From Tetrastigma voinierianum (Eukaryota > Streptophyta > Magnoliopsida > Vitales > Vitaceae), in assembly GCA_016808115.1 (NCBI GenBank), contig JAEQBH010002191.1:186001-250000 (forward strand): DNA of 64,000 nucleotides. The letters are read 5' to 3'. The translations under genes and the position numbers were made by a program. Positions 22,182 to 34,945 of this stretch are shown piece by piece. Positions within the stretch are counted from its first letter, which is position 1, and every line of letters begins with the position of its first letter. The notes beneath the pieces are model-generated. The model was not told the origin of the DNA and made no database searches. It saw nothing but the letters and a program-made list of their open reading frames with translations.

Positions 22182-25100
22182 ATGGCCGGCGCTGTAGTGG
22201 GTGGAGCATTTCTCTCAGCTTCTCTCCAAGTTCTATTCGACAGGATGGCTTCTCGTGAGGTCCTAGACTTCATCCGGGGACAGAAAATCAATGGCACTCT
22301 CCTAAAAAAGATGAAGATAAAATTGCTGGCAGTTCAGGCGGTGCTCAATGATGCCGAGGTGAAGCAAATTACGGATCCATCTGTGAGGGTGTGGGTGGAG
22401 GAGCTTAAACATGCTGTCTATGACGCGGAGGACCTGTTGGATGGATCTCCACCCACGCTCTGCAAAGAAAGATGGAGGCTGACTCCCAAACTAGTACACA
22501 TCAGGTATGGAGCATCATCTCTACCTCCCTTAATCCATTTATTGATAGGGTAGAGTCCAGGACAGAGGAGATCATGGATAGACTAGAATTTCTTTCCCAA
22601 GAAAAAGATGTTCTTGGATTGAAAGAAGGGGTGGGGGTGAAGCCATCGCGAAGATGGCCTTCCACTTCTGTGGTAGATGAATCTGGTGTCTATGGTAGAG
22701 ATGGAAATAAGAAGGAGATAATGGAAATGTTGCTATCAGACAATGCAATTTGCAATGAGATAGGTGTTATATCCATTGTAGGCATAGGTGCGTATTGGCA
22801 AGACCACTCTTGCTCAGCTTGTGTATAATGACGAGAGAGTGAAAAAACATTTCGACTTGGAAGCATGGGTTTGTGTTTCCGAAAGAATTTGATCTTTTGC
22901 AGATAACAAAAACAATTCTTGAAGCTACCACTCCACGGAGTTTTACTTCTGATACAAATGATCTCAATCTGCTTCAAGTGAAACTGAAGGAGAGTCTTAG
23001 TGGGAAGAAATTTCTCCTTGTTTTGGATGATCTTTGGAATGAGAATTATAGCAATTGGGACAGGTTACGAACTCCACTCAAAGTTGGTTCAAATGGAAGT
23101 AAATTTATTTTAACAACTCGAAATGATAATGTGGCATTAATCATGCGCTCTGTTCATCTCATCGTCAGAGCAACTATCCTTTGAAGATTGCTGGCAGCTA
23201 TTTGCAAAACGTGCATTTGAAAATGGAGATCCTAGCACTCATCCAAACCTAGAAGCAGTTGGTAAAGAAATAGTGAAAAAGTGTCATGGCTTGCCATTAG
23301 CTGCAAAAGCACTTGGCGGTCTTTTGCACTTTAAGGCAGAAGCAGAGGAATGGGATAATGTGTTGAGCAGTGAAATGTGGGATTTTCCTAATGGTGAAAT
23401 TCTTCCAGCTTTGAGATTAAGCTACCATCATCTCCCTCCATATCTAAAGCCATGTTTTGCTTATTGCTCAATTTTTCCCAAGGACTATCAATTCCAAAAA
23501 AGGAGATGCTGGTTTTATTATGGATGGCTGAAGGTTTTCTGCATGGCAAAAACAAGAAAAGAATGGAAGAGGTTGGGGACCAATACTTTCATGAACTATT
23601 ATCAAGGTCATTTTCAAAAATCAAGCGTAAAAACTGTGTTTTATAATGCATTATCAATAATAATCTTTCTGCTATCAGGAATTTTGTATTATTCAATTGG
23701 GATGTGCAGGCATGCAACATATGAAAATGCTCGTCACTTGTGAATATAGAAGTGAATCGATGCCTTTGAGGTTTGGAGTCTCTTATAGAAATTAAATGTC
23801 TTCGGACTCTCTTTGCATTGCAATTGCAATATTTGCCACGGTCTTACTTGAGTAACAGGATTTTGGACAGTCTACTACCAAAATTTAGATACTTGCGTGT
23901 GTTGTCTTTGTTTTACTACGACATCATAGAGTTACCAGATTCAATTGGTAGTTTGAAACACTTGCGCTACTTGAATGTCTCTTACTCATATATCAAAAGA
24001 TTGCCAGAATCAATATGTTCATTGTATAATTTGCAATCTGTTATACTCTATGGGTGTCATTGTCTACTTGAGTTGCCTAGTGGATTGAAGAATTTGATAG
24101 CCTACGTCATCTGAATATTCGTGATTCTGGGTAAAAGAAATGCCTGTGGTCATATCATTAGACTGAAAAAATTTACAGAGCTTTGAAACTAATTTTTATT
24201 GTGGGTAAAAAGAGTGGTTCTATTATTGGAGAGCTTGGGGGACTTTCTAAATTGGAGCTTCACATTTCCAAGCTTCAGAATGTGGTTTGTGAATGCGGAT
24301 GTCTGGAAATAAATCTGAGGATATGGCTAGCATCTGGATTGAGTTGGTGTTGGAGTGGAGTAAGACAGTGATGTTACAGAATATGCGATTGATCATTATC
24401 AGCAACTTACAGCCTCTTAAGAATGTCAGAAACACCATTGAGATTCTATGGTGAGTACCAGATTTCCTAATTGGTTAGGGGATCCTTTCTTATCAAATAT
24501 GGTGTCCCTAAATCTCTGGAATTGTAGGCATTGCTCATCATTGCCACCACTTGGGCAGCTCTCCTCTCTCCAGCACCTTAATATAGCAGGGATGGATGGA
24601 ATAGAAAGAGTGGGTACTGAATTTTATGGGGATAGTTCTTGCTCAGCTAAGCCTTTTGCATGCCTAGAAACTCTAGTTTTTGGGAAAATGACGCAGTGGA
24701 AGGAATGGGTATCTTTGGGCGAAGGTGGGGCATTCATCTCCAGATTCTCCATTAGGAAATGTACAAGCTCACCAGAGAATTACCGAACTACCTTCCTTCC
24801 TTGACAAAACTTGAGATTGATGGGTGTCAGGAGCTTCTGACATCACTTCCAAAGGTTCCGGCCATCTGTGAATTGAAGATACTCAACAGTGGTGAGCTGC
24901 TGCTGAAAAGTCCTTCAGATTATAGCTTCAATCCTCTTGACAGTTTAGAAATTGAAGTTTCACATGTCTCACAGTTGAAGGAACTACCCCAGCGACTGCG
25001 GAGATTCTCAATTACAAAATGTGTCAATGCAGAGTCTCTACTAGAGGGAATGATGCAAAACAGCCATAGTCTCCAACTCTTGGTGCTGAAACATTGTTGC

Positions 25101-25972
25101 TTTTCCAGATCCTTGCAGCAATGTTGTTTACCCACTGGACTGAAATCAGTATGCATCTATGGTTGTGGGGGACTACAATTCCTCCTGCCTGAGTTCCTGA
25201 AATGCCACCACCCCTTTCTTGAACAATTGCACATCCAAGGTGGTTACTGTAGATCTTTCTCAGCCTTCTCATTTGGCATCTTCCCTCGGTTGACTCGTCT
25301 TGAAATCCATAGTCTTAGGGGCCTGGAATCCCTCTCCATATCGATTTCAGAGGGAAGTCTTACAGCTCTTGATTTCTTGCTCATCATTCGGTGCCCAGAT
25401 ATTGTGTCTATTGAGTTGCCAGCTCTCAAGTTGACACACCATGAGATCTTTGATTGCAAGAACCTCAAGTCATTGATGTACTGCCATCTTTTCAGACATT
25501 AGTTTTGCAGAATTGTCCTGCATTGTCGTTTCCATTTGAAGGTTTAACTTCCAGCATGAATTCACTTAGAATAAACAACTGCAACAAACTCACACCACAA
25601 GTGGGATGGGGTTTGCAAGGACTGGCCTCTCTAACACATTTCAACATCAGTGGTGGGTGCCAAGACTTGGATTCTTTTCCAAAGGAATGCCTGCTGCCTT
25701 CCACTCTTACCTCTCTCCAAATCTCAGGTCTTCCAAATCTCAAGTCTCTGGACAGCAAGGGGTTTCACCTGCTCACCTGTCTTCAAAAGTTACAGATCAT
25801 GAACTGCCCTATGCTACAATCTTTTCCAGAAGAGGGACTTCCAACCTCCATTTCTTTTCTAAAAATTAGCAACTGTCCATCGCTGAAACATCGATGCCAG
25901 TTTTGGAAAGGGGAATATTGGCATCATATTGCTCATATTCCACACATTGTGGTGGACAACCAAGTTTTGTAA
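22182..25972 (+). pseudogene. CNL disease-resistance gene 2 (RPP13-like), heavily broken
   Basis: Paralogue of the gene at 11629 with the same domain order. The start at 22182 (acATGGcc) aligns with that gene; 13 upstream in-frame codons are probably leader. Coiled coil 'LFDRMASREVLDFIRGQKI' and 'AVYDAEDLLD' are followed by a 1-nt loss near 22443. The P-loop is broken by one inserted base near 22790, so it reads 'GIGAYWQD' where G-K-T-T is expected. Another insertion lies near 22883. 'KKFLLVLDDLWNE', 'GLPLAAKALGG' and 'CFAYCSIFPKDYQF' are present in different frames, with shifts near 23160 and 23498. The MHD region (about 23648-23740) is scrambled, with 'MH' followed by stops. LRRs resume at 23773 and end with 'HIVVDNQVL' at 25972, with further shifts near 24115, 24440, 24760 and 25470. 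At least nine breaks: a real pseudogene is likely. Confidence 0.9.
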
Positions 25973-27829
25973 TGAAGGTACTTAATCTGTCCTGTAAATA
26001 ATTTTCTTAAAGGAAAACAAAGGTTGTGCTTAAATACCAGCTTTTGTTTTCTTTCTGCTTTGTACTTGCTTCTTCACTGTGGCTCTGCTTCCACTTCTCC
26101 TTTTATCTTATCTTCTAATCTGCCTATGTTGAATCTTCCACACATCCGCCTATGATCTATTTTGATATTTGTAAAGCTACAACCTATGTGTCTGCTCTCT
26201 TGACTTGTATTTTTCATTTGTACCTGTGGACATTGAGTTTATTTACATAGGTTAATTCAATAATTCATGGCAGGCCCTTAAGACTGGTTTCTGATTAGTA
26301 GAGATATTTTTTTTTGTCATCTCCAAGGGTTCAATACTCTGTCTGAAAATCAGCACCAGAGACTCTCTTGGTAATTGGCAATTGAAGGGATCAATTCTGA
26401 TGTGTGGCCAATTGGACTCATAAGATTTAGAAAATCTGATCTAAAATCTTCTTCAATCAGGTACATTATGTGTGCTTAAAGTAATTTTCTTCTAAAAATG
26501 TTGATGCACCAATTTCTTGAGTAACCAAACTGGTGCTTCAAAATTTCTAATTATTTATTCTTTAAAAATTTCTCAGGTCAATATCCACTTCGACATTTCT
26601 TGTTAGACTGGAAGCAGCTCTCCAGGTATATATAACCAGTCTTGTGTTCTTGATATATATTTATAATTGTCAACTTTTTCCTTGGGCTGATCTGTAGATA
26701 TTTCTTGCAGGCTTTCAATTATTATCTTCATGGAAAATACAAGACATTTGGCCATGGTCTCCCCTATGAAACAATATTTGATGATTCTTCCCTATGGAAC
26801 ACATATTTGCAACCATTCTAAGATCTTTGAGTTCTGTTCAACAATATTCAAGAATTGTACATCAACAAAGTTACTTGTTGGTCTTGTGGGAGATTCAAGT
26901 GTGCAGAATACTCTGTTTGTTGACTCAGATTTTTTCTGAAGCCAGTAGCATTGAGCATGGATGTAAAGGGAGATTGACCCTAGGTAACCTGTCTGATGCT
27001 ACATATTCTATATGAACTGTAATTTCACATCTATGAATTGTCAGGTTTATAACTTCATAAGCATTAGTTTGCAGGTCCTATGTGGCCAACTCCTTTGTTA
27101 ATTTTCTGTTGATCGCAAAAAAAGTAGCAAGTATATCTTCTTCTGGTTCATATTTCTCAAACTACTTTGTGTTGTTCCATCATTGTCAATACAAAATAAA
27201 AGAAAAAACTAAGTTGTCATATGTTAGTTTGAGCCAAGAAGAAATACCTAAATAAATAAATAATCTAAGCTTCTTGAACTTCATTTCAATTAAAGCTTAT
27301 ACTCGCATATCTCATCCAAATTACTTGTACTTTTTGTTTGTTGATGGGTAAAAATTTTTTTCCTTTTTTATCCACTTTGGAACTTGAACATAGAACCTCC
27401 CATAACCCCATCCCAGCCTTTTACTGCTTGAGGTAGGCATCAAGGGCTCAAAATTTTTCTCAGCATAAATAAGGTTTATGTGACTTCTGCTCCATCTGAT
27501 ATCCTTAAGTTGATGCTTCATATCTTCGAAAGAAATTTTCTTTTAATCAATAATAGGAATTCTGAATGTTCTTTTAAATTTGTAACTCTAAGACAGGTAC
27601 ATGGAGAAAAGAGAAGGCAAAACGCATTCAAAGTATGGCTTTGTTCCACCCAAATTCAGGTTAGTTGAGTTGAAGCTTATTAATACTTTTAAGTGATCGA
27701 TCAAATCAGCTGATTTTCCAAACCTGATGACAGCCTCTGAAAGGGAACTAACTTTTTTTTTTCTTTTTTTAATTGACTTTGTGTTAAAAAAATTGTTAAC
27801 TAACTGCGTCTGCTGATACCACTATCCTC
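25973..27829 (+). other. 3' flank of CNL pseudogene 2
   Basis: Non-coding sequence with scattered homology to the flank of pseudogene 1: an attttctt(a/g)aaggaaaa block just after the stop, and a tatcttcttctggttcatat / tgttgttccatcattgtcaa block at about 27130-27190 matching about 17165-17235. Candidate acceptor-like tcttgcag and tttgcag motifs occur near 26703 and 27072. It has only one recognisable version of the module that is triplicated in the other flank. Confidence 0.5.
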
Positions 27830-28400
27830 CAAGGATGAATTTTAACAACTCAGTACTTGGAAGGTCCACTCAACTAAATTCTATTGATGGTGCATGATTT
27901 GAGTTTTTCTTCCTTATACACAGTGCTATAAAATTTTAGTCTGAAAAGCATCAATAATAATCCCATATGAATTTGAATATCAAATTCTGCTGATTAATTG
28001 ACCTTTTCTGTTTCTGATTGTGGCATTTTGAATCTTTGGAACAATTGCAGGAGGAAGCTTTCCCAATGCATTGGAACAATTGCATGGGAATCTTTGGTTA
28101 CAAGTGAGATTTGAAGATCTTTGATCACTCATTTGTTTGAGTTTTGAGCTTTTGACCTTTTACTTCAGACTATGTGCAAAGAAGAAAAGCATAACAAAAT
28201 CAATTGAGAAGAAGTTTTATGTGGAGTGAGATTCCCATGAAATTTTTTTGCACCCATTGAAGTTTTTGTTTCCCATTTGATCTTTGAGGAATGTGCTTGT
28301 TGAATAATATGCTTTGAACGTACTGATTCAGTATATATACATGTACATGTAATGAATTATACCTTCTTCTCACATTCATGTGAAATTTTCTCAACTGGTA
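27830..28400 (+). repeat. Conserved distal 3' flank, copy 2
   Basis: Homologous to 18420-18960 block for block (gatgaattttaacaactcag, attttagtctgaaaagcatc, gagttttgagctttt, gtttcccatttgatctttga, aggaatg). It shows that the duplication unit included about 2.4 kb beyond the stop codon. Confidence 0.75.
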
Positions 28401-28432
28401 CGCTGAAAAGTCATAAGTTTGATCCTAGGGTA

Positions 28433-28436
<4 letters not shown>

Positions 28437-28492
<56 letters not shown>
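28437..28492. repeat. TA dinucleotide microsatellite
   Basis: About 28 TA units with one interruption (tacata). Immediately right of the conserved CNL 3' flank. Confidence 0.97.
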
Positions 28493-28497
<5 letters not shown>

Positions 28498-28499
28498 GA

Positions 28500-30436
28500 A
28501 AAAGTTTTTTTTTTCTTTGTTTAGGTGGAAAAAGAAAACATACGAATTCACTTTAAATGATTCTTTGAATGTTTAGAAGTATTTTATTACCTTTTGTTAC
28601 ATCAACTTTAAAAAAAGATCTCAAAAAGTCTTTTTCTTTTCTAACCAAAATCTATTTCAAACAGTTGTAGATGTAAATTAAAAAATATATTTTGATGTTA
28701 TTTTTGGATACTATTTTTTTTAGTAAAAATTTTATTTTTTGGATGCTATTTAATTAATAAAAATTGATTTTGGAACTGTTTAGAAATGATGTTTAGGACT
28801 TCAACTTTTAAAAAGAAAGCAGTTGTAAATGGTAAGAAAAAGTTGGATGAGTTTATTTAATGACATTTTCAAAAACATTTAAAAAAAAAAAAAGTTTTTG
28901 AGAATAGCTTCAAAAAACAGGTCTAATATATATTTTTTTTTGAAGAAAAAAATTAATTTTATTGATTTAAACTAGTAATACATCGATAGAAACATATAAT
29001 TAAAATCACTAAAAATCATAAAGGATGAAACAACATCTAAGTTAATAGTATAATAAATAAGCTCAAATCCTACACATTTGATAGTTGAATCTATATATTG
29101 ATATTATTATTATGATTAGAATACTTATAACTCCAGTTTTGCAACATATTTATAACCATTAATTTGATTTATTGTTTCTAATTGGATATACTTACTCAAA
29201 TGCAGATAAGTAGCGAATAAGCGTTATACGAGGCAGCGAGCAACCGCTGCATATAGAATGGCGTAGAGATTACGAAAAAATAAATGAAAACTTATATCTG
29301 TGTGGAATGATTATTTTATTGAAAAAGAAAAAGATGGAAAGAGGTGTAGATAGATGATTTTAGGCTAAGCATTACCAAAAAAATCACCGTTCCTTGCTTA
29401 AGAAAAAGAGGCTTGCGGATAAAAAGTTGATATGAATAAAATAATTCGACATTATGATATTCATTTTAAAACAGGTCTAATTATGTTTATAATAAAAAGT
29501 TGGTGATTTCTAATTATGTTTAACAGTTATATCATCAACTAAAAATTTTGATATTTAAATATACGAAATTTCATTTTAATTGCAATTGTAGCCTTGGATA
29601 TGCCCATTCAGCATCTTCACAAGAAAATAATTCAAAAAAAGAAAGTACAATATTGGTGTACCAGGTTTGATGCTCTTTGGGGAAAATATTCTCATATTAG
29701 TGTATTGGAATAGTACCACCACCTTTAAATAAAAAAAAAAATATTTTTTAAATACTTTTCATCTCATATTTCCTATTTAAAAACCTACAAAATTAAAAAT
29801 CAAAATTTATTTTTCAAATACAAATCAATTATTCACATCTCTAAGTTTTTTATTAATAATTTATTTTAATTCGTAATGTAGTTAAATTATTAAAATAAAT
29901 TAAATTTTAATATAAAAATATTTTTTGACAAGAAATAACATTTGATAATTATAATTCTAATCAAGTAAATAAATTATAAAATATATTCTTATCAAATAAT
30001 TAATAATATAACAAATAAATACACATTTATATATTTTAATTTTTTATAGTATATTGGTTAGGTTTTAATTTTAACCATTCGCAAATCTCTTCTTTTCTTT
30101 TCTCTCCTCTTTCTCCCTCTAGCCAAAAACAGATTTATATATTCCATAAATATTAAATTATATAAAAATAGTATTTATTTACTATATTATTAATTATTTG
30201 ATAAGAATATATTTTATAGTTAATTTTTTGAAAGGAAATTATAATATTATTAATTCAAACACCTTAATAGTCGATAGATCCAAGATACAAATAGTTAAAA
30301 ATCATATAAGATGAAACAATATCTAGGTTAATAACATAAAAAATCGACATAAAGCTTACAAATTTGATAAAATAGTGACTATAATATCTGTAAATCTAGT
30401 TCTTCAACATACCGACGATCATAATTTGATATCTTT
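28500..30436. other. AT-rich DNA left of element A
   Basis: No gene is recognised. It contains a segment (29216-29400) repeated in direct orientation at 48302-48515, and a segment (29845-29985) repeated in inverse orientation at about 48565-48700, both just outside the two ends of element A. A strong hairpin lies at 29970-30223. Confidence 0.5.
29970..30223. repeat. Inverted repeat with 41-bp arms
   Basis: The arm at 29970-30010 (taaattataaaatatattct...) and the arm at 30183-30223 are reverse complements with one mismatch, separated by 172 bp containing a CT-rich segment. The size and AT-richness fit a MITE-like or snap-back element. Confidence 0.8.
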
Positions 30437-31066
30437 TGTTGTCTCTCGAATTCTCAGAGTCTCCAAATTGTCGTGGCATTGACCTAGCAGCAAGGATCTG
30501 CAAAACAAACAAGGCATCGATGGTAGTATGCGGTATTATACCGGAATCTTAAGTTAGAGCAGGAGAAATAAGGCGTAAATATGTTCGTTTTTCAGTAGTC
30601 TCTCTTTACCTGTTGTGATTCCTCCTTATTTATGAAGGAGGAGGATGATCCACTTTTTATGGAAAGTGGGTGATTAGATTCCGAAATGGAAGAGAGGAGG
30701 GCACTTCATTTGCGCGTCAACCGTTTTTCCTTTTGGATAGCCAAGTCATCCGAATCTTCCGCCTCATGGATCGTTTGATCATCCTAAGAGCGGTTACGTT
30801 AGTGATTCGTGGGAGGATGTGTTCTCAAGCTACGAGGGATCAGCCGGGAAATTATTGGCTAGCCATCTTCTTAGAGACGGCAATCGGCTAGAAAAGGATG
30901 TTCCCGGACAATAAATCCTGGAGGCCTTTGCTGTGATCAGATAGTCATATGGCCCGGAGCGGTAGTGGTTCGGATCTATGTTCGTGTGTGAGGATACTTG
31001 CAGGCCTCCTTGTGGGTTTGATATGCGGGCCTTGAATAGGGGTGATGGGCCAGCTATAGTACCTAC
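30437..31066 (-). repeat. 3' LTR of element A
   Basis: Roughly 85% identical by eye to 47624-48254. On the minus strand it ends ...agagacaaca. A minus-strand TATA-like cataaataagg is at 30624-30634. It is preceded on its 5' side (higher coordinates) by a purine-rich tract. The 5' boundary near 31066 is set by loss of similarity. Confidence 0.7.
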
Positions 31067-31095
31067 CCCTGATGCCCCCGCTTTTTCATTTGAGG
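31067..31095 (-). other. Polypurine tract of element A
   Basis: On the minus strand the sequence reads aaatgaaaaagcgggggcat and then cagggg, immediately before the 3' LTR. The position and purine content fit the plus-strand primer of an LTR retrotransposon. Confidence 0.45.
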
Positions 31096-33172
31096 GTCAG
31101 TCTTCCTCGGTTGGAAAAATACCGTATTCTTGACCTGCTTGTCGTTGGGAACGGGGGACTGTTAATGCTTGTGTGTTCCAACGTGCGCGTTTCCTGGGGG
31201 TTTTCTATTTTTTGTAACACATTTAATGCGGGTTTTTGGGGTTTCCCACAGGTTCGTAACCCCTATAAAAGGCTGCAGGATAATGGATTCTTTTGTGCCT
31301 CTTGGGCGGCCGAGTTTTGTTGGGTATGTATGGCTGAGGCATTTGTCGAGCGTATCGATCACCGTGCTTTCCGATTGCTCCTAGGTTGAATGTGATGTTG
31401 AAAGCGAGGAATTGAAACGTGTTCTGAGCGTCTTTGGTGCTAATTTGCTTTTGGAGGGATATTTTTTAGCCTTATATGTCCCTTCGCTTTGGCATTATTG
31501 AAAGGCGCTGTGATCATATTTCCATAAAAAGGGCTATCCGTGGCGGGGGCTTTTTTCTTTTTTTTTCATATCTTCTTTCTTAGCCTCTTCTTCGACTTTT
31601 TCCTCTTTCTTAGGCCTTTTCTTCCACTTCTTCTTCTTTCTTAGACTTTTTCTTCCATTTTTTCCTCTTTCTTAGGCTCTGTTTTCCAGCCCTGCGGGGT
31701 TACGTAATTGTTGAAGTGTGGTTGCTTGGTTGTAAGCGTTGCTGTGTAATTATGAACACCTTTTGGTGTAATTAATGAAATTGTGTTTTTTGGAATTTTT
31801 TTCATTTTTGCTCACCTTATTTTTCTCGTACTCGGCTAACCGGTTAGCAACGTGGACTAATTCCTTGGGATAAGGGTTGTGGTGTTTGATGAATTCTAGA
31901 ATGGATCAGCTCTTATGATTCATAACTGGACTTAGCTTAGTTGTTCGGCCCAAGCTGGATCCATTGGGAAATACAAGGGGCCACCTTTCGAGGGCTCATG
32001 AGCCTAGCCAGCACGCTGCGTACTGAGTAAGAACAGGCGTCGCTAAGTTTAAATCTTTTGGAGAGGCGATGAGTTAGCGGCGCATTTAATGCACCTGTAG
32101 ACTCTAGACGTCTGATACTTAGGGAGTCATAATTGGATCCCACCCGCTCCCATCGTGTTTACCCAATTTTCTTGCTTCCCATACGCTTTCAAAGGCTTAT
32201 CGATACTCATTTGTAGCGTTCGCGTATTTCTTGGTTGTCTTTCCAAGCGTTGTTTTCCTATCTTCAAGTGAAGCCTTGTTTTTGTTTTAGATGCGTTGGA
32301 TTCCAGGTTGTTGGCATGTTTACGGCGGCGGAAGGTCATTAGGAGGGTGTTTTCAAAACATGCTAGAACGGGGGGGAGGGGGGGTTTCCCGGGTTTGGTA
32401 GGTTCATGTGCGTTCTCGCCCTTTTACCAGTTTGGTATTTTGGCATGGAACTGATTCCCCTTTCCTCTGCCCTTTTGTTGTTATGCCTTTGCGTGCTTGT
32501 GAGAGGTCGAAGGGCTTCCACCCCTAGATCGTACCAGGCGTAGAAGAGGACCTAGCGGAATCATATACAGGCGCGACATCGTCTCCCTCTTTGTCCATGT
32601 GGAGAGTTAAGGTCTCTTGTCAGAATTCTAAATATCGATTTTGAGATTCTTCCAGACGAGTCCGGCCAGATCCACTATCAACGAGGAAAACATTGTAGTA
32701 TATTTTACCCGAAGGGAATAGCTGCGACGGTTCCACTTCCCCATTTCATCTAAGTAAGCGATTCTACACTTCTCACCGGGCGCCTCACTGCTCTTATCAT
32801 CAAGATATCATTTGGATCTGGCCGATGCGGCATTAACAAACCTTTTTACCAACTGGACATTTCGTTGGTAGAGGTTTGCTTTATTTATACTTTGAAGCTG
32901 GGACACGGAGGCCGGCTATCCATGTCGACCCAGAGCCCCTGACTGCAATTTGTTACGGGACTTCCCGACTCACCTAAGACTGAGGTGAAGGGCGTGATCT
33001 TGGTTAGAGGACCTTGGTATGAGACCTCGGGCTCCCCTGACCTCCTGTTTGTTCTAAACCAATCAATGTCGTTCCCAAGTGTGTTCAAGTTGTAGGATCT
33101 ATATGTTGGCGCATCTTTACGCGTCTATCCTTTAAGTTCGCGTATTTTATTATTATATATTTTCTTTATGCA
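31067..33172. other. Non-coding retroelement-derived DNA
   Basis: No protein is recognisable. It includes a plus-strand TATA-like TATAAAA (31264-31270) set in an LTR-like context (cacatttaatgcggg upstream, ctgcagg downstream), a pyrimidine tract of repeated ttcttag...cttttcttcca units (31545-31690), and another catttaatgc box at about 32073. These suggest remains of one or more plus-oriented LTRs, but no boundaries could be fixed. Confidence 0.35.
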
Positions 33173-33835
33173 TGTAACACCCCAAAATATACCCTAGTCA
33201 TTTTCAACGTGTTTAGGGTATTTTGTAGGTATAATTTGAATTTTTCGTAATTTAAATGCAAACATGAAAATGGAGAAACCTGGAATTTGTATTAGATAAG
33301 TAAGGGTAAATTTGTAATTTGTCAAAAAGGGACATAAAAGTCATATGACAAAGAATGAGGAGAAATTTATTATAGAAATAGCACAAATTGTGGTGCAAAT
33401 AATAAAAAGTGGGAGGACTAAAAGGTAATAAAAGGAAAATTGATCATATAAAAAGGCAAAATATCTCAAGTTGGTCTCTCATTTTTTTGGGAGAGCTCCA
33501 ACGTGAAGAGAAGGGAAGAAGAAAGAGAAGAGAAGGAAGAAGAAGAGGGGGGGAAGGAACAAAGGTATGGAGTCTAGGTTTTGTATGGAAAAATTATGGA
33601 TTTTAGTATGGAATGTTTGGAATTTGTGTATGGAACTTTAAATAGGTGTCTATGTTTTTGTATGGGAAAATCAAACCATAAACCCATTTTTGATGAATTT
33701 GGGTCTAAAAGAACCCTACTTGATATATTGGTGGTGGTTTGGATTTGGGTTGGTTGATTGTAATCCTTAAGTAGTGAATATTTATTAAGGAAATGGTATT
33801 GGGGTTTTAGGGGAGATGCTGTCAAATTTCTCCAA

Positions 33836-34515
33836 CTTCAGATGGTCATAATTTCTTCGTCCGAACTCCGTTTCGGATGTTCTTGGACTCTATGAAAATA
33901 CCTTTGAGTCTAGAATCCATCCATATATAGCTTGATAATATTATAACTTAAATTAGGTCCAGAAATCACAAAAATAGTAGGCCCTGCTGGTTGCTCGTAG
34001 CCCTTTATTCATGGGAGCCTTCCAACCGGACGGTCATAATTTCAACCGTCGAACTCCGTTTTGGATGTTCTTGGATTCTATGGAAATACCTTTGAGTCTA
34101 GAATCCATTCATATATAGCTTGATGATATTGGAACTAAAATTAGGTCCATAAATTACAAAAATAGTAGGCCTTACTGGTTGCTCATAGCCACTATTCATG
34201 AGAAGCCTCCAACTTCGGACGGTCATAATATCTTCGTCCAAACTCCGTTTTGGATGTTCTTGGAATCTATGGAAATCCATTTGAGTCTAAAATCCATTCA
34301 TATATAGCTTGATGATATTGGAACTCAAATTAGGTCTAGAAATTACAAAAACAGTAGGCCACATTTGAGTTTAACCGTAGCCCTTTATTCAAGAGCCTCC
34401 AACTTCGGACGGTCATAATTTCGCCCGTTCGGGCTCCGTTTTGGATGTTCTTGGACTCTATGGAAAGCCCTTTGAGTCTAGAATCCATCCATATATAGCG
34501 TGATAAAGTTGGAAT
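33836..34515 (+). repeat. Four 188-190 bp tandem units inside the LTR
   Basis: Units are anchored by ggtcataat at 33844, 34032, 34221 and 34411. Each contains cgaactccgttttggatgtt, tcttgga(c/a)tctatggaaa, tttgagtctagaatccat and catatatagcttgat. The same core occurs once in the LTR at 3158-5465 (about 4180) and four times in reverse in the solo LTR. Confidence 0.9.
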
Positions 34516-34784
34516 GATAGTAAATAGCTCATAAGCATACATGGTAACCATATTTATTCATGCATATAATAATGAGATATGAAAAATGCAAAGATACGAA
34601 TAAATGATTGTAAATATCGCATATCATCATCGGATGACAATAATTATTCGGGAATATGAGATATGTATTGAACATAAAATACATATGGATTGTCTGCTTA
34701 GAACCTGGAAAAGGGATAGATGGCGTGCACATTAGGGAAAAGCAGTACGGCATGCGATCGAGTTGGCTTTGTTTGAGGTCATTC

Positions 34785-34945
34785 GGCCTTGGGCCCTTAT
34801 AGATAGTCATTGTCTCATACAATGATAACAGCACCTTGGGCCCTTATAGATAGTCATTGTCTTTACCCTGCAATGTGCTCATATAACCGGGCCCTTATAG
34901 ACCAACTGTTTCGTGATGAGTCTGACCTTCGGGCCCCTTATAGTT
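34785..34945 (+). repeat. Short repeats with gggcccttatag core
   Basis: Four close copies of gggcccttatag (one as gggccccttatag), two of them within a perfectly repeated caccttgggcccttatagat block followed by agtcattgtct. Confidence 0.85.
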
